A program made the translations under genes and the position numbers. DNA of 64,000 bases, taken from NCBI GenBank assembly GCA_914767885.1, contig CAJZBQ010000035.1, positions 806,001-870,000 on the forward strand, written 5' to 3'. The stretch is from Blepharisma stoltei (taxonomy: Eukaryota; Ciliophora; Heterotrichea; Heterotrichida; Blepharismidae). The notes under the pieces were generated by a model. The model was not told the DNA's origin. It did no database searches and saw only the letters and a program-made list of their open reading frames with translations. Shown here in pieces: positions 43,898 through 54,909 of this stretch. Numbering within the stretch: position 1 is the first letter of the stretch; the number at the start of each line of letters is the position of its first letter.

Positions 43898-46374
43898 ATG
43901 AAAGCTTCTCCAACACAAACCCCATCAAGAGAACTTTTCTGAATTCCATTAATTTTCTTTTCCTCCTCAATATCGCTGATTTTTGTATCATTAACACAAA
44001 AAAGCTGGGTTATTTTAGAAAATGAAGAGTTTTCGTTTAATATGAGCTTGGCAAGATGCACAAATTGCCCAAGTTTCTATGAAAATTGAACCTGAAAATG
44101 CTTTACGAAATTTGTATGTGATTCTATTGATAATTCAACAAATTGTATGATTTATAGCTATGGATTTAAGGCCAGCTCTTTGCTTTATTTTTTAGACTTG
44201 ATATCTTATGTGCTTGGCCTTATTGTGATTGAAAAACTGATATTAGCATTAAATTGAAGATATTATGGGAATAAAGCTGTATTGAGCTTGTCTGCTGTTT
44301 TTATGGTCCTGACACATGTATCCGGTATATTGATTTGATTTTTTATTGAATGGTCTGATTTTGAAACATTTAAAAATAATTTTGATTTATATTTATTTAA
44401 AATAAATAACAAATTTTTATAGTAAAATAATGGCTATTAGTATATATAGCTTATACACTGGTATGGGATTTCTCCATAGATGCGCTTAAAATAGATGATT
44501 GAAGTGTCTTAGCTTTCGCACTAAGGAAGTAAGCCAGATATTTCGAATTGCAGGACCATTAATCCAATTAAGAAAGGGCCTTGAACATGATCCTAGAAAA
44601 TTAAATCTTTTGGTAATTAGTATTGCTCTTTAATAGAGTTTATTTAACTTTAGTTAATTTAAATTTAGAAATACTTTAGTCTTCGCTACTCAAGAGCATC
44701 TGGTTTCTTCCTCAAGTCCGAATGCTAAGACACTTCAATTGTCTAAGCTAACTCCCCCCCCTCGAAGTTCGACCAAGATTTTTTTGGTCGAACTTCGAGG
44801 GGGGTTAAGAAAAAATTATATAGAATTTTTTTTACATAATTTAGTAGTTAAAAAAAAAATATTTATCATATTCTTCTGTAGATCTTATGGAATTGATCAC
44901 CCCAAGTTTCTTCGCCACCAATCCATGCTTAAAGAGTTAATTATTTAAAAAAAAACTCTTAAAAAATTAATTTTAAATTAAAAATTTAAAAAACATTTGA
45001 GAAAAATTTTTATAGTGGTGAAGGGGTCAAGTTTTCGAGCTCTAATTTCAGAATTGAAAATTCAGCTAACTCTCTCCTTAATTAATCTACTGCCCTTAAA
45101 ACAATTGGTCTTTTGAACTAATTCATAAGATCGAAAAATAATATTTTCCTAGTAAATTTATATAGGTCTTGGTCGAACTTTGAGGGGGGTTAATTTTTCC
45201 AAAAAAATAGGAATTTTCCCTATATCTTGGTCGAACTTCGAAGGGGGGGAGTAAAGACATCTATAGAGAAATCCATAACAGCGCATGAGCTATAATTATA
45301 AAGGTATATATTTTCAGCAAGGACCTATTATTGGGCTAATAAATATCAGCTTTTGCTTTTTATCTTTGGCATCTCTCTGAATTATTATGTGAAAAGTTGG
45401 AAAAATAAAGCATATACAAAACAGCATATCACTTACAGCTTGCATAAAATCCAAAACATTTCATAGCTGGATGATAGTTGTAGGGGTGCTGCTAGGAATC
45501 TCCTTTTTTACTGTTTTATATGCTACTTTTTATGATACATGAATAATCCGATTTCATGAAAATATTTCGTGGAATGGAGGGCTGTTTTATTGTAATCATT
45601 GTGAAGAACTTTTTCCTCATTTAGAATGGGAATGCTTATCTCTCGAATATTGCAGCATTGATCCTTCCAGTCGTACATGCAAAATTTTTACAGATATTTC
45701 TGATGCAAATGAAATTTATTTTTTATTTGAAACTCTTGCATTGGTATCATTCATATTTTTTATGCAAGCTTATATAAATATTTTACGTGGGAAAAATTAT
45801 GGATTTCCAATAATGTCTTATATTTATGTAGTTTGTATTCCAATATTCAACCTTTTGGCATTAATATCCTGAGTCCTTATAAGCAATAGAAATAAATGAT
45901 GATGCCCAACAGAGATGGACTCCGAGGATAAGCAGATAGGACCTGTTCCGATGAAGCTGAAAATAGTGTCTTTGCCACTTTTTGAAGCAGGCCTTTGGGT
46001 TTGGCGATGTCTACTGAAGAGGGAAGTTTTTGGTTCTCCCTGAAGGGTTTCCCTGTTTCTGCTGCCAGATAGGCAGGCTCATGGTTTATCCGCTTATGGC
46101 CTTATAATTTTAACTTTAATTTATAAGCAATGTAGACATCACTTTTAGTTGCAAAAGTGACGCAAAAAATATAGAAAAATCAGATGCATGCTCTTATTAC
46201 GGCCCTCTTATACATATCTCCTCGAATTTATTCTTAATTCCTATGGCAGCTATTTTTTGCTATGCATTTTACAAGAGAGAGTCAATTAGCAATAGAGTAA
46301 AAATGGAAGAAATTACAGAAAATACTGAAAGAAATGCGCCAAAATCCCAAATTTCTAGTAAAAATGAATCATAA
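43898..46374 (+). CDS. Polytopic membrane protein, unknown
   Basis: 447 residues after removing the composite IES 44418-45308 and the retroposon-like insert 45877-46131. It starts MKASPTQTPSRELFW with a first TM (IPLIFFSSSISLIFVSL), then an extracellular-type loop with paired Cys (CTNCPSF and KFVCDSID), and further TMs including LLYFLDLISYVLGLIVI, AVFMVLTHVSGILIWFF, MIVVGVLLGISFFTVLY, LVSFIFFMQAYI and YIYVVCIPIFNLLALI. A Cys-rich loop (LFYCNHCEELFP) lies between two TMs. Many TGA codons are Trp. The C-terminus is hydrophilic. The layout suggests a 6-7 TM receptor or channel-like protein, but I recognise no family. Confidence 0.78.
44418..45308. mobile_element. Composite IES with outer inverted repeats
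   Basis: TA-bounded, 889 nt excised. Outer inverted repeats of about 60 nt share ATGGGATTTCTCCATAGATG and, on the other side, the complement of ATGGATTTCTCTATAGATG. A second inverted pair lies inside (TTGAAGTGTCTTAG, 44495 and 44740 in opposite orientation). A family B element (44749-45253) is nested within. Removal restores the host membrane protein frame. The exact TA at the left is uncertain by a few codons. Confidence 0.8.
44749..45253. mobile_element. Family B element nested in a larger IES
   Basis: Tag TCGAAGTTCGACCAAGA. Left cassette: TAACTCCCCCCCC, tag, inverse tag, GGGGGGTTAA. Right part: inverse tag, GGGGGGTTAATTTTTCC, AAAATAGGAATTTTCCC, inverse tag, GGGGGGGAGTAA. Same skeleton as family A with unrelated tag and core. 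Confidence 0.9.
45877..46131. mobile_element. Retroposon-like insert in the membrane protein gene
   Basis: Flanked by the 11-bp repeat TTATAAGCAAT (45877-45887 and 46121-46131). It contains TGGACTCCGAGG, TGCCAGATAGGC and a 3' end ATAATTTTAACTTTAA, all shared with the kinesin insert. Exact removal (244 nt) joins ISWVLISN to VDITFSCKSD. Confidence 0.88.
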
Positions 46375-46569
46375 ATGAACAGGAACTAAATTACTCACAA
46401 ACATAAATTGAATCTTCCTTTCTCCAAATAATTTCAAAACCCTATCATTATAATTAATATAAAATATCACTATTTAATTGCAAAATCAAATTTTCACAAA
46501 AATTTTATTTAAAAGTTGTTTCTTTTTCTCTATCAAAAATCACATTCCCAAATTTATTTTTCGAATTTA
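46375..46569. other. Intergenic, nothing recognised
   Basis: AT-rich spacer after the membrane protein gene, leading into the family F element. No gene is seen. Confidence 0.5.
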
Positions 46570-46796
46570 TAGTTCATCCACCTAAGTGGCTTGCCATATG
46601 CCCTACTTCTCTGGAAAGGCTGGGATATTGGTTTCACCATCAATTGTGGTGAAATCAACCCTTGAAATGGCAAATCTGAATTATTTGATGGGATTACTTT
46701 TTAAAGGGTTGATTTAACTTACATTTGTTAGTGAAATCAGTCCCCGGCCTTTCAGGAGACACCAGGCACATGACAAGCCACTTAGGTGATGAGCTA
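46570..46796. mobile_element. Family F MITE-like element
   Basis: Intergenic element with about 70-nt terminal inverted repeats: TATAGTTCATCCACCTAAGT, GGCTTG, then GGAAAGGCTGGGAT and GGTTTCAC, mirrored on the right with ACTTAGGTGATGAGCTATA. Bounded by TA. No coding capacity. It lies about 100 bp upstream of the RING-TM gene. Confidence 0.85.
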
Positions 46797-46903
46797 TATA
46801 ATAAAATTTTATCAAATTAAATCCATTTTGTAAAGAGGTAAAAATGCCTTGTTGAAATAAGTTATTTATTCTTTCTTATGTCTAACTCTATATAAAACTA
46901 ATT

Positions 46904-47419
46904 ATGGAAAATATATCAGTTGCTAGCGGAGCAACAGAGTGTCCTATATGCTTAGATACATTCCATTTCCCAACTTCAACTCCTTGTGGTCACAATTTTT
47001 GCCTCACATGTATAGAAAACCTCATAAAGCACAAATTCTTCACAGTAAAGTGCCCAATTTGCAGATCGTATATCCCCAGATCTGGCTATCAAATTAATAA
47101 ATTGCTTGATGACGTGCTCACAGTCCTCTACCCTTCTGAATATATAAAAGGGAAAATTGATGATATTTGGAGCTCTTCACAAAAGCCCAAAACAAAAACT
47201 TTTCATATAAGGAAAACAATTATGATATTAATTGCGATAATAGGACTTATCCTCCTGAAAAAGAAAATTGCAATAAAGATCATAAATAAAATATGAATTT
47301 TGCTATCAAAATTCTCATCTTTGATTGTTACAATATTATTTGGACAATACGCAGTCTATGGCCACATGCTTGTCTCAAATATTATCAATATCATTTTCAG
47401 AACAAGCATAGTGTGGTAG
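46904..47419 (+). CDS. RING finger protein with C-terminal TM segments
   Basis: N-terminal C3HC4 RING (CPICLDTFHFPTSTPCGHNF, CLTCIENL, CPICRSYI) at residues 12-55, then a linker and hydrophobic segments (TIMILIAIIGLILL and SSLIVTILFGQYAVYGHML) at the C-terminus. A TGA after INKI is Trp and extends the frame by 41 codons to TAG. This layout is typical of membrane-anchored E3 ligases. It is 33 bp upstream of the CDPK start on the same strand. Confidence 0.85.
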
Positions 47420-47452
47420 TTATTTTTAATTAATTTTTTATATAAATTAACC

Positions 47453-49426
47453 ATGGGGTGCTGCCAATCTCTACCAAATTCTACAAGCGAGCTTATTAGT
47501 GTAGTTCGTGAAGCTACTAACTCCCCCCCCTCCGTGAGTAAGCAAAAAAATCTTGTTCGCTCACGGAGGGAGGTTATTTTTTTAAAAAAAATTTATATAT
47601 AAATTCATAGAAAACAAATTTTTTCGAAATTTTAAAGGATCCTAAATCGCAAAAAATGGAAATCAAATATTAATTTAATTTATAAAATTAATTTTTAAAC
47701 AATTTTTTTTAAAATTAAAGAGAATTAGCTATAGATTTTGTAATACTAATTATCACTTATTATCAAAATTTTTTCCATAAAAAAAATTCTATTAAAAAAT
47801 TTTTTTTTTTGCTCACAGGGTTGTTTTTTTGGCAAAAAATAGGGATTTTTTTAACGGTTTTATTCGTCACAGGGGAATAAGCAAGACCTTCATAAAGAAG
47901 ATATAAAAGAAACCACAGACACTCATGCTCCGCAGCCACAAATTTATGACGACACCGCAAGCGATATTTCATCTAAACATAACAAAGCGTCTGTGCATAC
48001 AGACCCAGGTGTAAAAATCCGTAGAAAGCAGTTCGTCCATGTTATCAATGGAGATATCAGGCAATTTTATCAGGTGCAAGAAAAGCTTGGCAACGGCTCT
48101 TTTGGCAGTGTGCATAAAGCAATTCATATTAGTAGCGGAGCAGTTAGGGCTATAAAGGTGCTATCGAAATCAAAATTCAAGAAAGACGACCGAGAGAAGC
48201 TTATACAAGAAGTAGAAATCCTGAAAGACCTTGACCATCCTAACATTTTAAAAATCTACGAAGTTATTGAAGATGACATCTCTCTTTATATTGTTACTGA
48301 GCTTTGTACAGGCGGAGAGCTTTTTGATAGAATTATTTCTCAGCATAGATTCTATGAAAATACAGCTGCCAGCTATATGTACCAAATAGTCTCAGCACTA
48401 ATGTACTGCCATCAAAATGGTATAGTTCACAGAGACCTCAAGCCAGAAAACCTACTTTTTGAGAATGACTCACAAGATGCCCCGATCAAGGTCATTGATT
48501 TTGGGACTTCTTTAAAATTTTCGCCTAATACTAAACTGTCGAATTTTACAGGAACCGTAAGCTATAAATAGGCGTATTATGTAGCTCCAGAGGTAATTAA
48601 AGGGAAATATGACGAAAAATGTGATGTCTGAAGCGCTGGAGTTATTTTGTATATTATGCTATGTGGAATCCCACCATTTAACGCATCTTCTGAAAATGGG
48701 ATTTTAATGAAAGTTTCTAGAGGCGTCTTCACCTTCGCAATGCCTGAGTGAAAAAACGTGTCTCAAGAAGCCAAAAGTCTAATAACAAAAATGCTTACCA
48801 AAGACCCTGCAAAGCGGCCTTCAGCTGAAGAAGTCCTCCAAGACAAATGATTGCAAGGCAGAGTTGATCGGGAAATTAAAGGAAATCGACTCGCGAGGTC
48901 AACCTTAACAAATCTTGGCGCTTTTAAAGTAAATTTTATATAGTCCGGCTGGAAACTCCAACAAGCGACTTTAGAATATATTGCGTCCCATTTAACAACT
49001 AATGAAGAAACAGAAGAAATCAGAAAAGCTTTTATAGCACTTGATGATAATGGAGATGGAAAATTAAGCCCAGAAGAAATAAGGGCTGGCTGCTTGTCAT
49101 TAAACTTAGGAGCGGATGTAGAAGAAATTCTAGCACACTGCGACGCAGATGGGAATGGGTATATTGATTACACAGAATTTGTGACCGCCACGCTGGATTG
49201 GAAAAAAGTCCTTTCTCAAGAAAAGTTAGAGGCAGCTTTTAAGGCTTATGATACAGATAATAGTGGGACGATTTCTATAGACGAGTTTAAAGCATTTTTG
49301 GGTGGAAATGAAGGAGTAGAAGACTCAGTGTGGAAACAAATTTTTGATGAAGCCGATTCCAATGGAGACGGAGTGATTGATTTGGAAGAATTCAAGACAA
49401 TAATGATGAAAAATATGAATAATTAG
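47453..49426 (+). CDS. Calcium-dependent protein kinase (CDPK)
   Basis: MGCCQSLPN suggests N-myristoylation with palmitoylated Cys. Kinase domain: [56 protein letters not shown] and [14 protein letters not shown] junction segment and four EF-hands follow ([48 protein letters not shown]). Removed elements: family A IES 47518-47879 and two 15-nt introns (48557-48571, 48929-48943), leaving 528 codons. TGA is Trp in DVWSAGVILY and PEWKN. Known role: calcium signalling; substrates unknown. Confidence 0.95.
47518..47879. mobile_element. Family A IES in CDPK
   Basis: TA-bounded, 360 nt excised. Left cassette CTCCCCCCCCTCCGTGAGTA with its inverse and GGAGGTTA; the right tag is partly decayed (TTCGTCACAGGGGAATAA). 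Removal joins VVREAT to KQDLHKED in frame. Confidence 0.92.
48557..48571 (+). other. 15-nt intron in CDPK activation segment
   Basis: GTAAGCTATAAATAG. Splicing creates [10 protein letters not shown], the expected kinase P+1 loop; without it the frame ends in TAG. Confidence 0.95.
48929..48943 (+). other. 15-nt intron in CDPK
   Basis: GTAAATTTTATATAG. Splicing joins TNLGAFK to [12 protein letters not shown] at the start of the calmodulin-like part. Confidence 0.93.
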
Positions 49427-49568
49427 GCTTCTTATCAAATAATCTTATCTCATATTAAGATAAATAGCTTACTCCACTCTATTTTTTAAAAAAACATTAA
49501 ATTTATTTATAAAAAAATAAGCTAAAAAATTACTTTAGTCAAGTTATTTATCTTTTAAGTGGATAAAT

Positions 49569-51635
49569 ATGTCAAACTCAGAACAGACTCCTCCGCAACA
49601 ATCAGGTTTGAACGTAAATGCTGCTGAATTCAACTTCAACTTAAATGCCAGTGAGTTTGTTCCATCTTTTGGCACTACACAAGTAAACCCTCCTGGATAT
49701 GAGAATCCTTCGTATCAAAATACGTACTTGTATAATCAAGACCCACAGAACATGTATTATAACCAGCAGTACCAGCAATACGGCCAATATGGTCAATACG
49801 AATATCCTCAGCAGTACTATAACCTCCAGCAGCCTTATTATTACCCAGAAAATCAACCCCCTGAGGAGCCAGAAGAACCAGAAGATAACACAATCAGCTT
49901 CAGTGACTTCGAAAACTCACGGTCAAGCAAGCCTAAAGTTACACCAGGCCCAAAACTTGGCTTTAAAAGTATGACATTTTTATACGATTTTTCACTTTTA
50001 AAATCATAAAAAATTATAGAAAATTCATAGAAAATTACTATATAAATGTAGGGGAAGAAGTGCGACAAGTAGTCGAACAAGAAGAAGCCCCTAAAGAAGA
50101 AGTAAAAGTCGCCCCAAAAGTCAGGAAACCAGTCATCAAAAGCATCACAGAAAAACCAATTGACAAAGCTGCCTTAATCGCGAAACTAAGAGAATCAGCT
50201 GCTAATGAAGAACAGCCGCTTGTCGAGCCTGATAAAATAAAAGAGCCAGTTAACATTGTGTTTATTGGCCACGTGGACTCTGGGAAGTCAACTATTTGTG
50301 GAAGCATTTTATTGCTGTCTGGAAAAGTTGACCAAAGAATCATCGAAACTTATGAACAAGAAGCCAAAAGGCTTGGAAGGGACTCATGGTGGCTTGCTTA
50401 TATTATGGATCAAACTGACGAAGAAAGAGAAAAAGGGATCACGGTTGAAGTCGGAAAAGCGTTTTTTGAGACTCCGACAAAAAGATTTTCAATTTTATGC
50501 TGTTTTGTAATGAATTTTGCATATTTTTTATTAAAAAAAAAATAAATTCATTGAAAAAAGTGTAGATGCCCCAGGCCATAAAGCTTATGTCCCTAATATG
50601 ATAGGAGGTGCATCTCAAGCTGACTATGCATCTTTGGTGATTTCTGCAAGAATTAGTGAGTTCGAAACTGGATTCGACAGAGGTGGCCAAACCCGAGAGC
50701 ATGCTATGTTGGCCAAGTCTCTAGGAATTAGCAACTTAATAGTCGTCATCAACAAAATGGACGACCCTTCAGTCAACTGGTCTCAAGATCGCTTTGAACA
50801 GATCAAGCGAGAAATGAGCCCATTTTTGTCGGAAAAATGCAAATATGACCTTAGCCAAGTCCACTGGATCCCAATTTCTGGCATTTCAGGGGCTAATATT
50901 ATAGAAAGAGTTAAACCAGAGACTGCACCTTGGTATAATGGCCCAACACTTTTTGAGATTTTCGACTCTTTACCACTGCCTGTGAGGTCTGCTGAAGCTC
51001 CATTAAGAATCCCAATACTTGACAGAAGCAAAGACCAAGGAATAATCATATATGGAAAAGTAGAAAGTGGGCAAGTTGTCAAAGGGCAGAGAGTTATCGT
51101 CATGCCTATCAGGATAAAAGGAGAAATCGTAGAAATTATTGGAGCTGAAGAATCTAGGCTTATGTACGCAAATGCTGGAGAAAATGTAAGGATCAAATTG
51201 AAGGTCCCTGAAGAAGTTGAAATTCAGAGAGGGTTTACTATTTGTGATATACACGATGTCTGTCATGCAGCACAAGAATTTTCTGCTGACGTACAACTCT
51301 TAGATCTTTTAGAAGAAAAGCAAGTCGTCTCAGCTGGCTACCAATGTGTTATGCACGCCCACACAGCAGTTGAAGAATGCGAGATCTTAGAAATCACTGC
51401 CCTAATTGATGTTGCTAGAAAAAAGAAATCAAAAACGTCATTTGGCAGGTCAAACCAAAGGATTTTGATGCGTGTTAAAGCAGAAGAAGAAATCTGTGTA
51501 GAGCCATTTACCAAAATGAACCAGCTTGGAAGATTTACACTGAGAGATGAAGGTAAAACAGTTGGGCTTGGAAAAATCATTGAAATTGTGGAAGCAGCAG
51601 AAGAAGCTCCAGAAGAAGAGCCAGCTAATAAGTAA
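49569..51635 (+). CDS. eRF3: Eukaryotic release factor 3 with prion-like N-terminus
   Basis: GTPase that works with eRF1 in translation termination. The first 100 residues are rich in Gln, Asn and Tyr (QYQQYGQYGQYEYPQQYYNL), like the Sup35 prion domain. An acidic linker follows. GTPase motifs: FIGHVDSGKST (G1), DAPGHKAYVPNM (G3), NKMDD (G4) and ISGISG (G5). C-terminal beta-barrels include SAGYQCVMHAHTAVEECEI and GRFTLRDEGKTVGLGKI. Two short IESs (49970-50042 and 50496-50564) are removed to give 643 codons; the second splits G3, and removal gives RFSI-LDAPGHKAY. The gene ends 3 bp from the stop of the convergent RING gene. Confidence 0.95.
49970..50042. other. Short IES in eRF3 linker
   Basis: TA-bounded, 71 nt excised. 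Removal joins LGFKSI to NVGEEVRQ. AT-rich, no strong inverted repeat. Confidence 0.85.
50496..50564. other. Short IES in the eRF3 GTPase domain
   Basis: TA-bounded, 67 nt excised, AT-rich. Its removal rebuilds the G3 motif DAPGH. Confidence 0.92.
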
Positions 51636-51638
51636 TCT

Positions 51639-52848
51639 CTATTCTTTAATTATACTAGCTCTTAAAGGATTGTCTCCTTCTTTTCCCTCATCTTCATTTT
51701 TCTCATCCTCTTCTTCTTTCTTTTCTTCCTCATGTTCTTGCCCTATTTCATTCTTTTCTTCTTCTTCTTCTTCTTCCTCGCTACTTTCCTCTTCTACTTT
51801 TTCTTCTTCTACCTCAGCTTCTTTTTTAACTTCAATATGGTGTTTACAATTTGGGCATTCTTCAATATTTAGCTTGCATAAAATGCAAACATAACACCCA
51901 CAAAGGCATTTGTTAAAAAATGCATCCTCATCAAATATACCTTTGCAAATGCTGCATCTATCAAATAATGGGATTTTTTCTCCTGGTTTTTCTTTGGTTC
52001 CTATTTCGTATATTTCTTTAATATCTTTTCTATCATATTCGCGCTTGCATGAAGGACAGCTCAATATGCGCTCTGAATAATTTAAATATATACAGGCATC
52101 GCAAACTCTGCAAAAGCATTTTTGATCCATAAGCGATTTCAGTTTATAAAGAGAATTACAAGAAAAGCAGCAGCCATTTTTTATTTTGAACAACACATCC
52201 GATTCTAAGTTTTTAAGCACTTCTAGTTGCCAAGGAATATTCTTTTGCTCAAATCTCGTAAATTTTACGTTGTGTTCGCAGCTCTGTAATTCAAAATATT
52301 TTTTCTAACTAAGGCGAACAAAAAAATTTTATTCGCTTACGAAAAGGGTTATTTTCTTTATATATAAGTTTTATAGTAATTTTTGTTCGTGCGAAATTAA
52401 AAAGCAAGCATATACCGCAAAATTGAGAAGTAAAAATTAATTAAATTTATCAAATTTGTGGTGTAAAATGCAAGATTTGAAATTAAACAGAATAACTAGA
52501 GATTTCATTATAATAATTCACTTATATTTTTTATAAAATTTTTGCCGGTTCACAGACGAGTTTTTATCCAAAATATAGGGCTTTTCCAATGGTTTTGTGT
52601 TCGCTCAGGAAGGAGGGGGGGACTAAGCATTGCAAACAATGATTTTTTTGGCAATTAGTTAGCTGTATTTCCATGCCCTCAAAATGGCCATCTAGTGAGT
52701 GTTTTATGTTAAATCCAGCATCAAGCTCTTTATGAAGTCTTAACCCATCGATATCTTCCTCAATTTCCTTTATTTTTTCTTCTGTCAGCATTCCATTTGA
52801 TAAAGTGTCCAGAAGTATGACTCTACAAATATCTTCTCATATATCCAT
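51639..52848 (-). CDS. RING-like zinc-binding protein with acidic tail
   Basis: The middle and C-terminal parts have two treble-clef Cys clusters: GCCFSCNSLY, CFCRVCDACIYLN and CPSCKREYD; then CSICKGIF, CLCGCYVCILCKLN and CPNCKHHI. The tail is a Glu/Lys-rich run. The N-terminal part reads MDIWEDICRVILL with TGA as Trp. A family A IES (52306-52625) separates LTNCQKNHCLQC from FELQSCEHNV. After TA-to-TA removal the frames differ by one base, in a run of six A; this is either a sequence error or a real lesion. An E3-ligase-like role is suggested by the Cys pattern only. Confidence 0.72.
52306..52625. mobile_element. Family A IES in the RING-like gene
   Basis: TA-bounded (alternative left TA at 52310-52311). 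Tags: GGCGAACAAAAAAATTTTAT on one side; GTTCGCTCAGGAAGGAGGGG on the other. Typical family A core. Excision leaves a one-base frame discrepancy in the host. Confidence 0.85.
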
Positions 52849-53373
52849 TGTAAGCTATTTATTATTGAGATATTGCATTGAAGAAATTTTGCATTTTTAT
52901 ACTTACTCCCCCGTGAGCGAACAAAAATGTTTTATGGAAAAAAAATTGATATAAGTGATAATTAGTATAATGAAATCTGTAGCTAATTCTACTTAATTTT
53001 AAACAGCTTGCATTTTAAAACATAAATTTTGCAAATTAAATAAATATTTGTTTTCAATTTTAGCGAATTGGGATTTTTTTAAATTTCGAAAAAAAATTAA
53101 TCCCCTCCGTGAACGAATAAATTTTTTCTTTCAGTCAAGGAGGGGGAGTTAGAATTTATGATTTTTTAATTATTTAAGCAATAAATTGCTAATGATTACA
53201 ATTTGTTGTAATTTTTATTATTCTTAGTAGAGATTTTACTTTTAAAAATAAATATTCGAATTTTTATATGAAATCGTTTCAAACAATCATAGAGTGAGAA
53301 TGATTGCATAATCATCGTTAAAATTCATTGATTTTGTTGAATTGGGGATAAAAATCTATTAAAAAGTTTATAA
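52849..53373. other. Intergenic, holds a family A element
   Basis: Divergent spacer between the RING-like gene and Rab2. Apart from the family A copy at 52904-53151 it is AT-rich with nothing recognised. Confidence 0.6.
52904..53151. mobile_element. Family A element, short intergenic copy
   Basis: TA-bounded: TTACTCCCCCGTGAGCGAAC on the left; CTCCGTGAACGAATAAA, its inverse TTTCTTTCAGTCAAGGAGG and GGGAGTTA on the right. It is inverted relative to 17758 and lacks the outer internal tag, so it is shorter (246 nt). It lies upstream of Rab2. Confidence 0.85.
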
Positions 53374-53979
<606 letters not shown>

Positions 53980-54044
53980 TTTTCCATATTCCCTACTAAA
54001 AATTTTAAGATTATATAGATATTTATTTAATAATTTTAATTATC

Positions 54045-54386
54045 ATGGATGATGGACTCACATTAGTGGAAAGAATCAGGCAAGATCAAATTGAAGAAGC
54101 TTTAAGGAATAAACAAACGTAAAAATAATGCAGGCAAGCTGAAGAAAAGCCAAAAATAGTTAAATCGAAGGGCATGAGGGATCGGTACAAGATACACCGA
54201 GACCCTTACTTGATACTGGAAGATACTTTAGAAGGGTTTGTGATGAAATTTATAAAGGAGGCAGGGGGAGAGGTTTATGAATCCCAGCTTATAGATGCCC
54301 TTGAAAACAATCTTGGCTATTTGCGCTCTTATGTAAAAGCTATAGCCTTTGAGTGCGTTTGAATCATTAATGGTTATTATTTTTAA
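54045..54386 (+). CDS. Small helical protein, unknown
   Basis: 108 residues after splicing a 15-nt intron (54119-54133). Starts MDDGLTLVERIRQDQIEEAL; the middle is basic; the C-terminal half (ILEDTLEGFVMKFIKEAGGE, then QLIDALENNLGYLRSY) looks like a compact helical or winged-helix domain. TGA is Trp near the end (ECVWIINGYYF). It stops just before the nested element block. I recognise no family. Confidence 0.7.
54119..54133 (+). other. 15-nt intron
   Basis: GTAAAAATAATGCAG. Splicing joins LRNKQT to QAEEKPK and removes two in-frame TAA codons. Confidence 0.9.
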
Positions 54387-54440
54387 AATAAAGGTATATA
54401 AAAAAAGCTGGCCTTATAGGTTTGATTAGCTCATACACCT

Positions 54441-54831
54441 TACTCTCCCCCTCCCTCCGTGAGTGAACAAAACCATTAGAAAAATCACCATTTTTTGCCC
54501 AAAAAACCCCACCCTCCGTGAGTGAACAAAAATTGTTTTAATAGAAAAATTTTTTATGGAAAAAATTTTTGATATATAAATGATAATTAGTATAATGAAA
54601 TCTAGAGCTAATTCTATGTAATTTTAAACAAATTGCTCTTTAAAACATAAATTTTATAAATTAAATTAATATTTGCCTTCCAATTTTTGCGAATTAGGAT
54701 TTTTTTAAATTTAGAAAAAAAATATTTTTTATAAAATTTATATATAAATTTTTTTTAAAAAAAACAAAATTAACCCCCCTCCGTGAGTGAACAAAAATTT
54801 TTTTGTTCACTCACGGAGGGGGGGGGAGTTA
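54441..54831. mobile_element. Family A element nested in the foldback
   Basis: TA-bounded and collinear, in inverse orientation, with the copy at 17758-18146 over its whole length. It carries all four tags (TCCGTGAGTGAACAAAA three times and one inverse) and both G/C-runs. It interrupts the foldback arm between TCATACACC and GTAGATTTTT. Confidence 0.9.
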
Positions 54832-54909
54832 GTAGATTTTTATATAGGCGATTTGAGATATAGGTTGAAGTGCTTTATCATTCGTTGCTTAATAAGTGAT
54901 CTAGGTTGC

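Noticed and set aside
52240-52310. IES-in-intron explanation for the frame mismatch in the RING-like gene
   Set aside because: GTTTGCAATGCTTAG would be 15 nt after excision, but its removal leaves the wrong phase, so it does not explain the mismatch.
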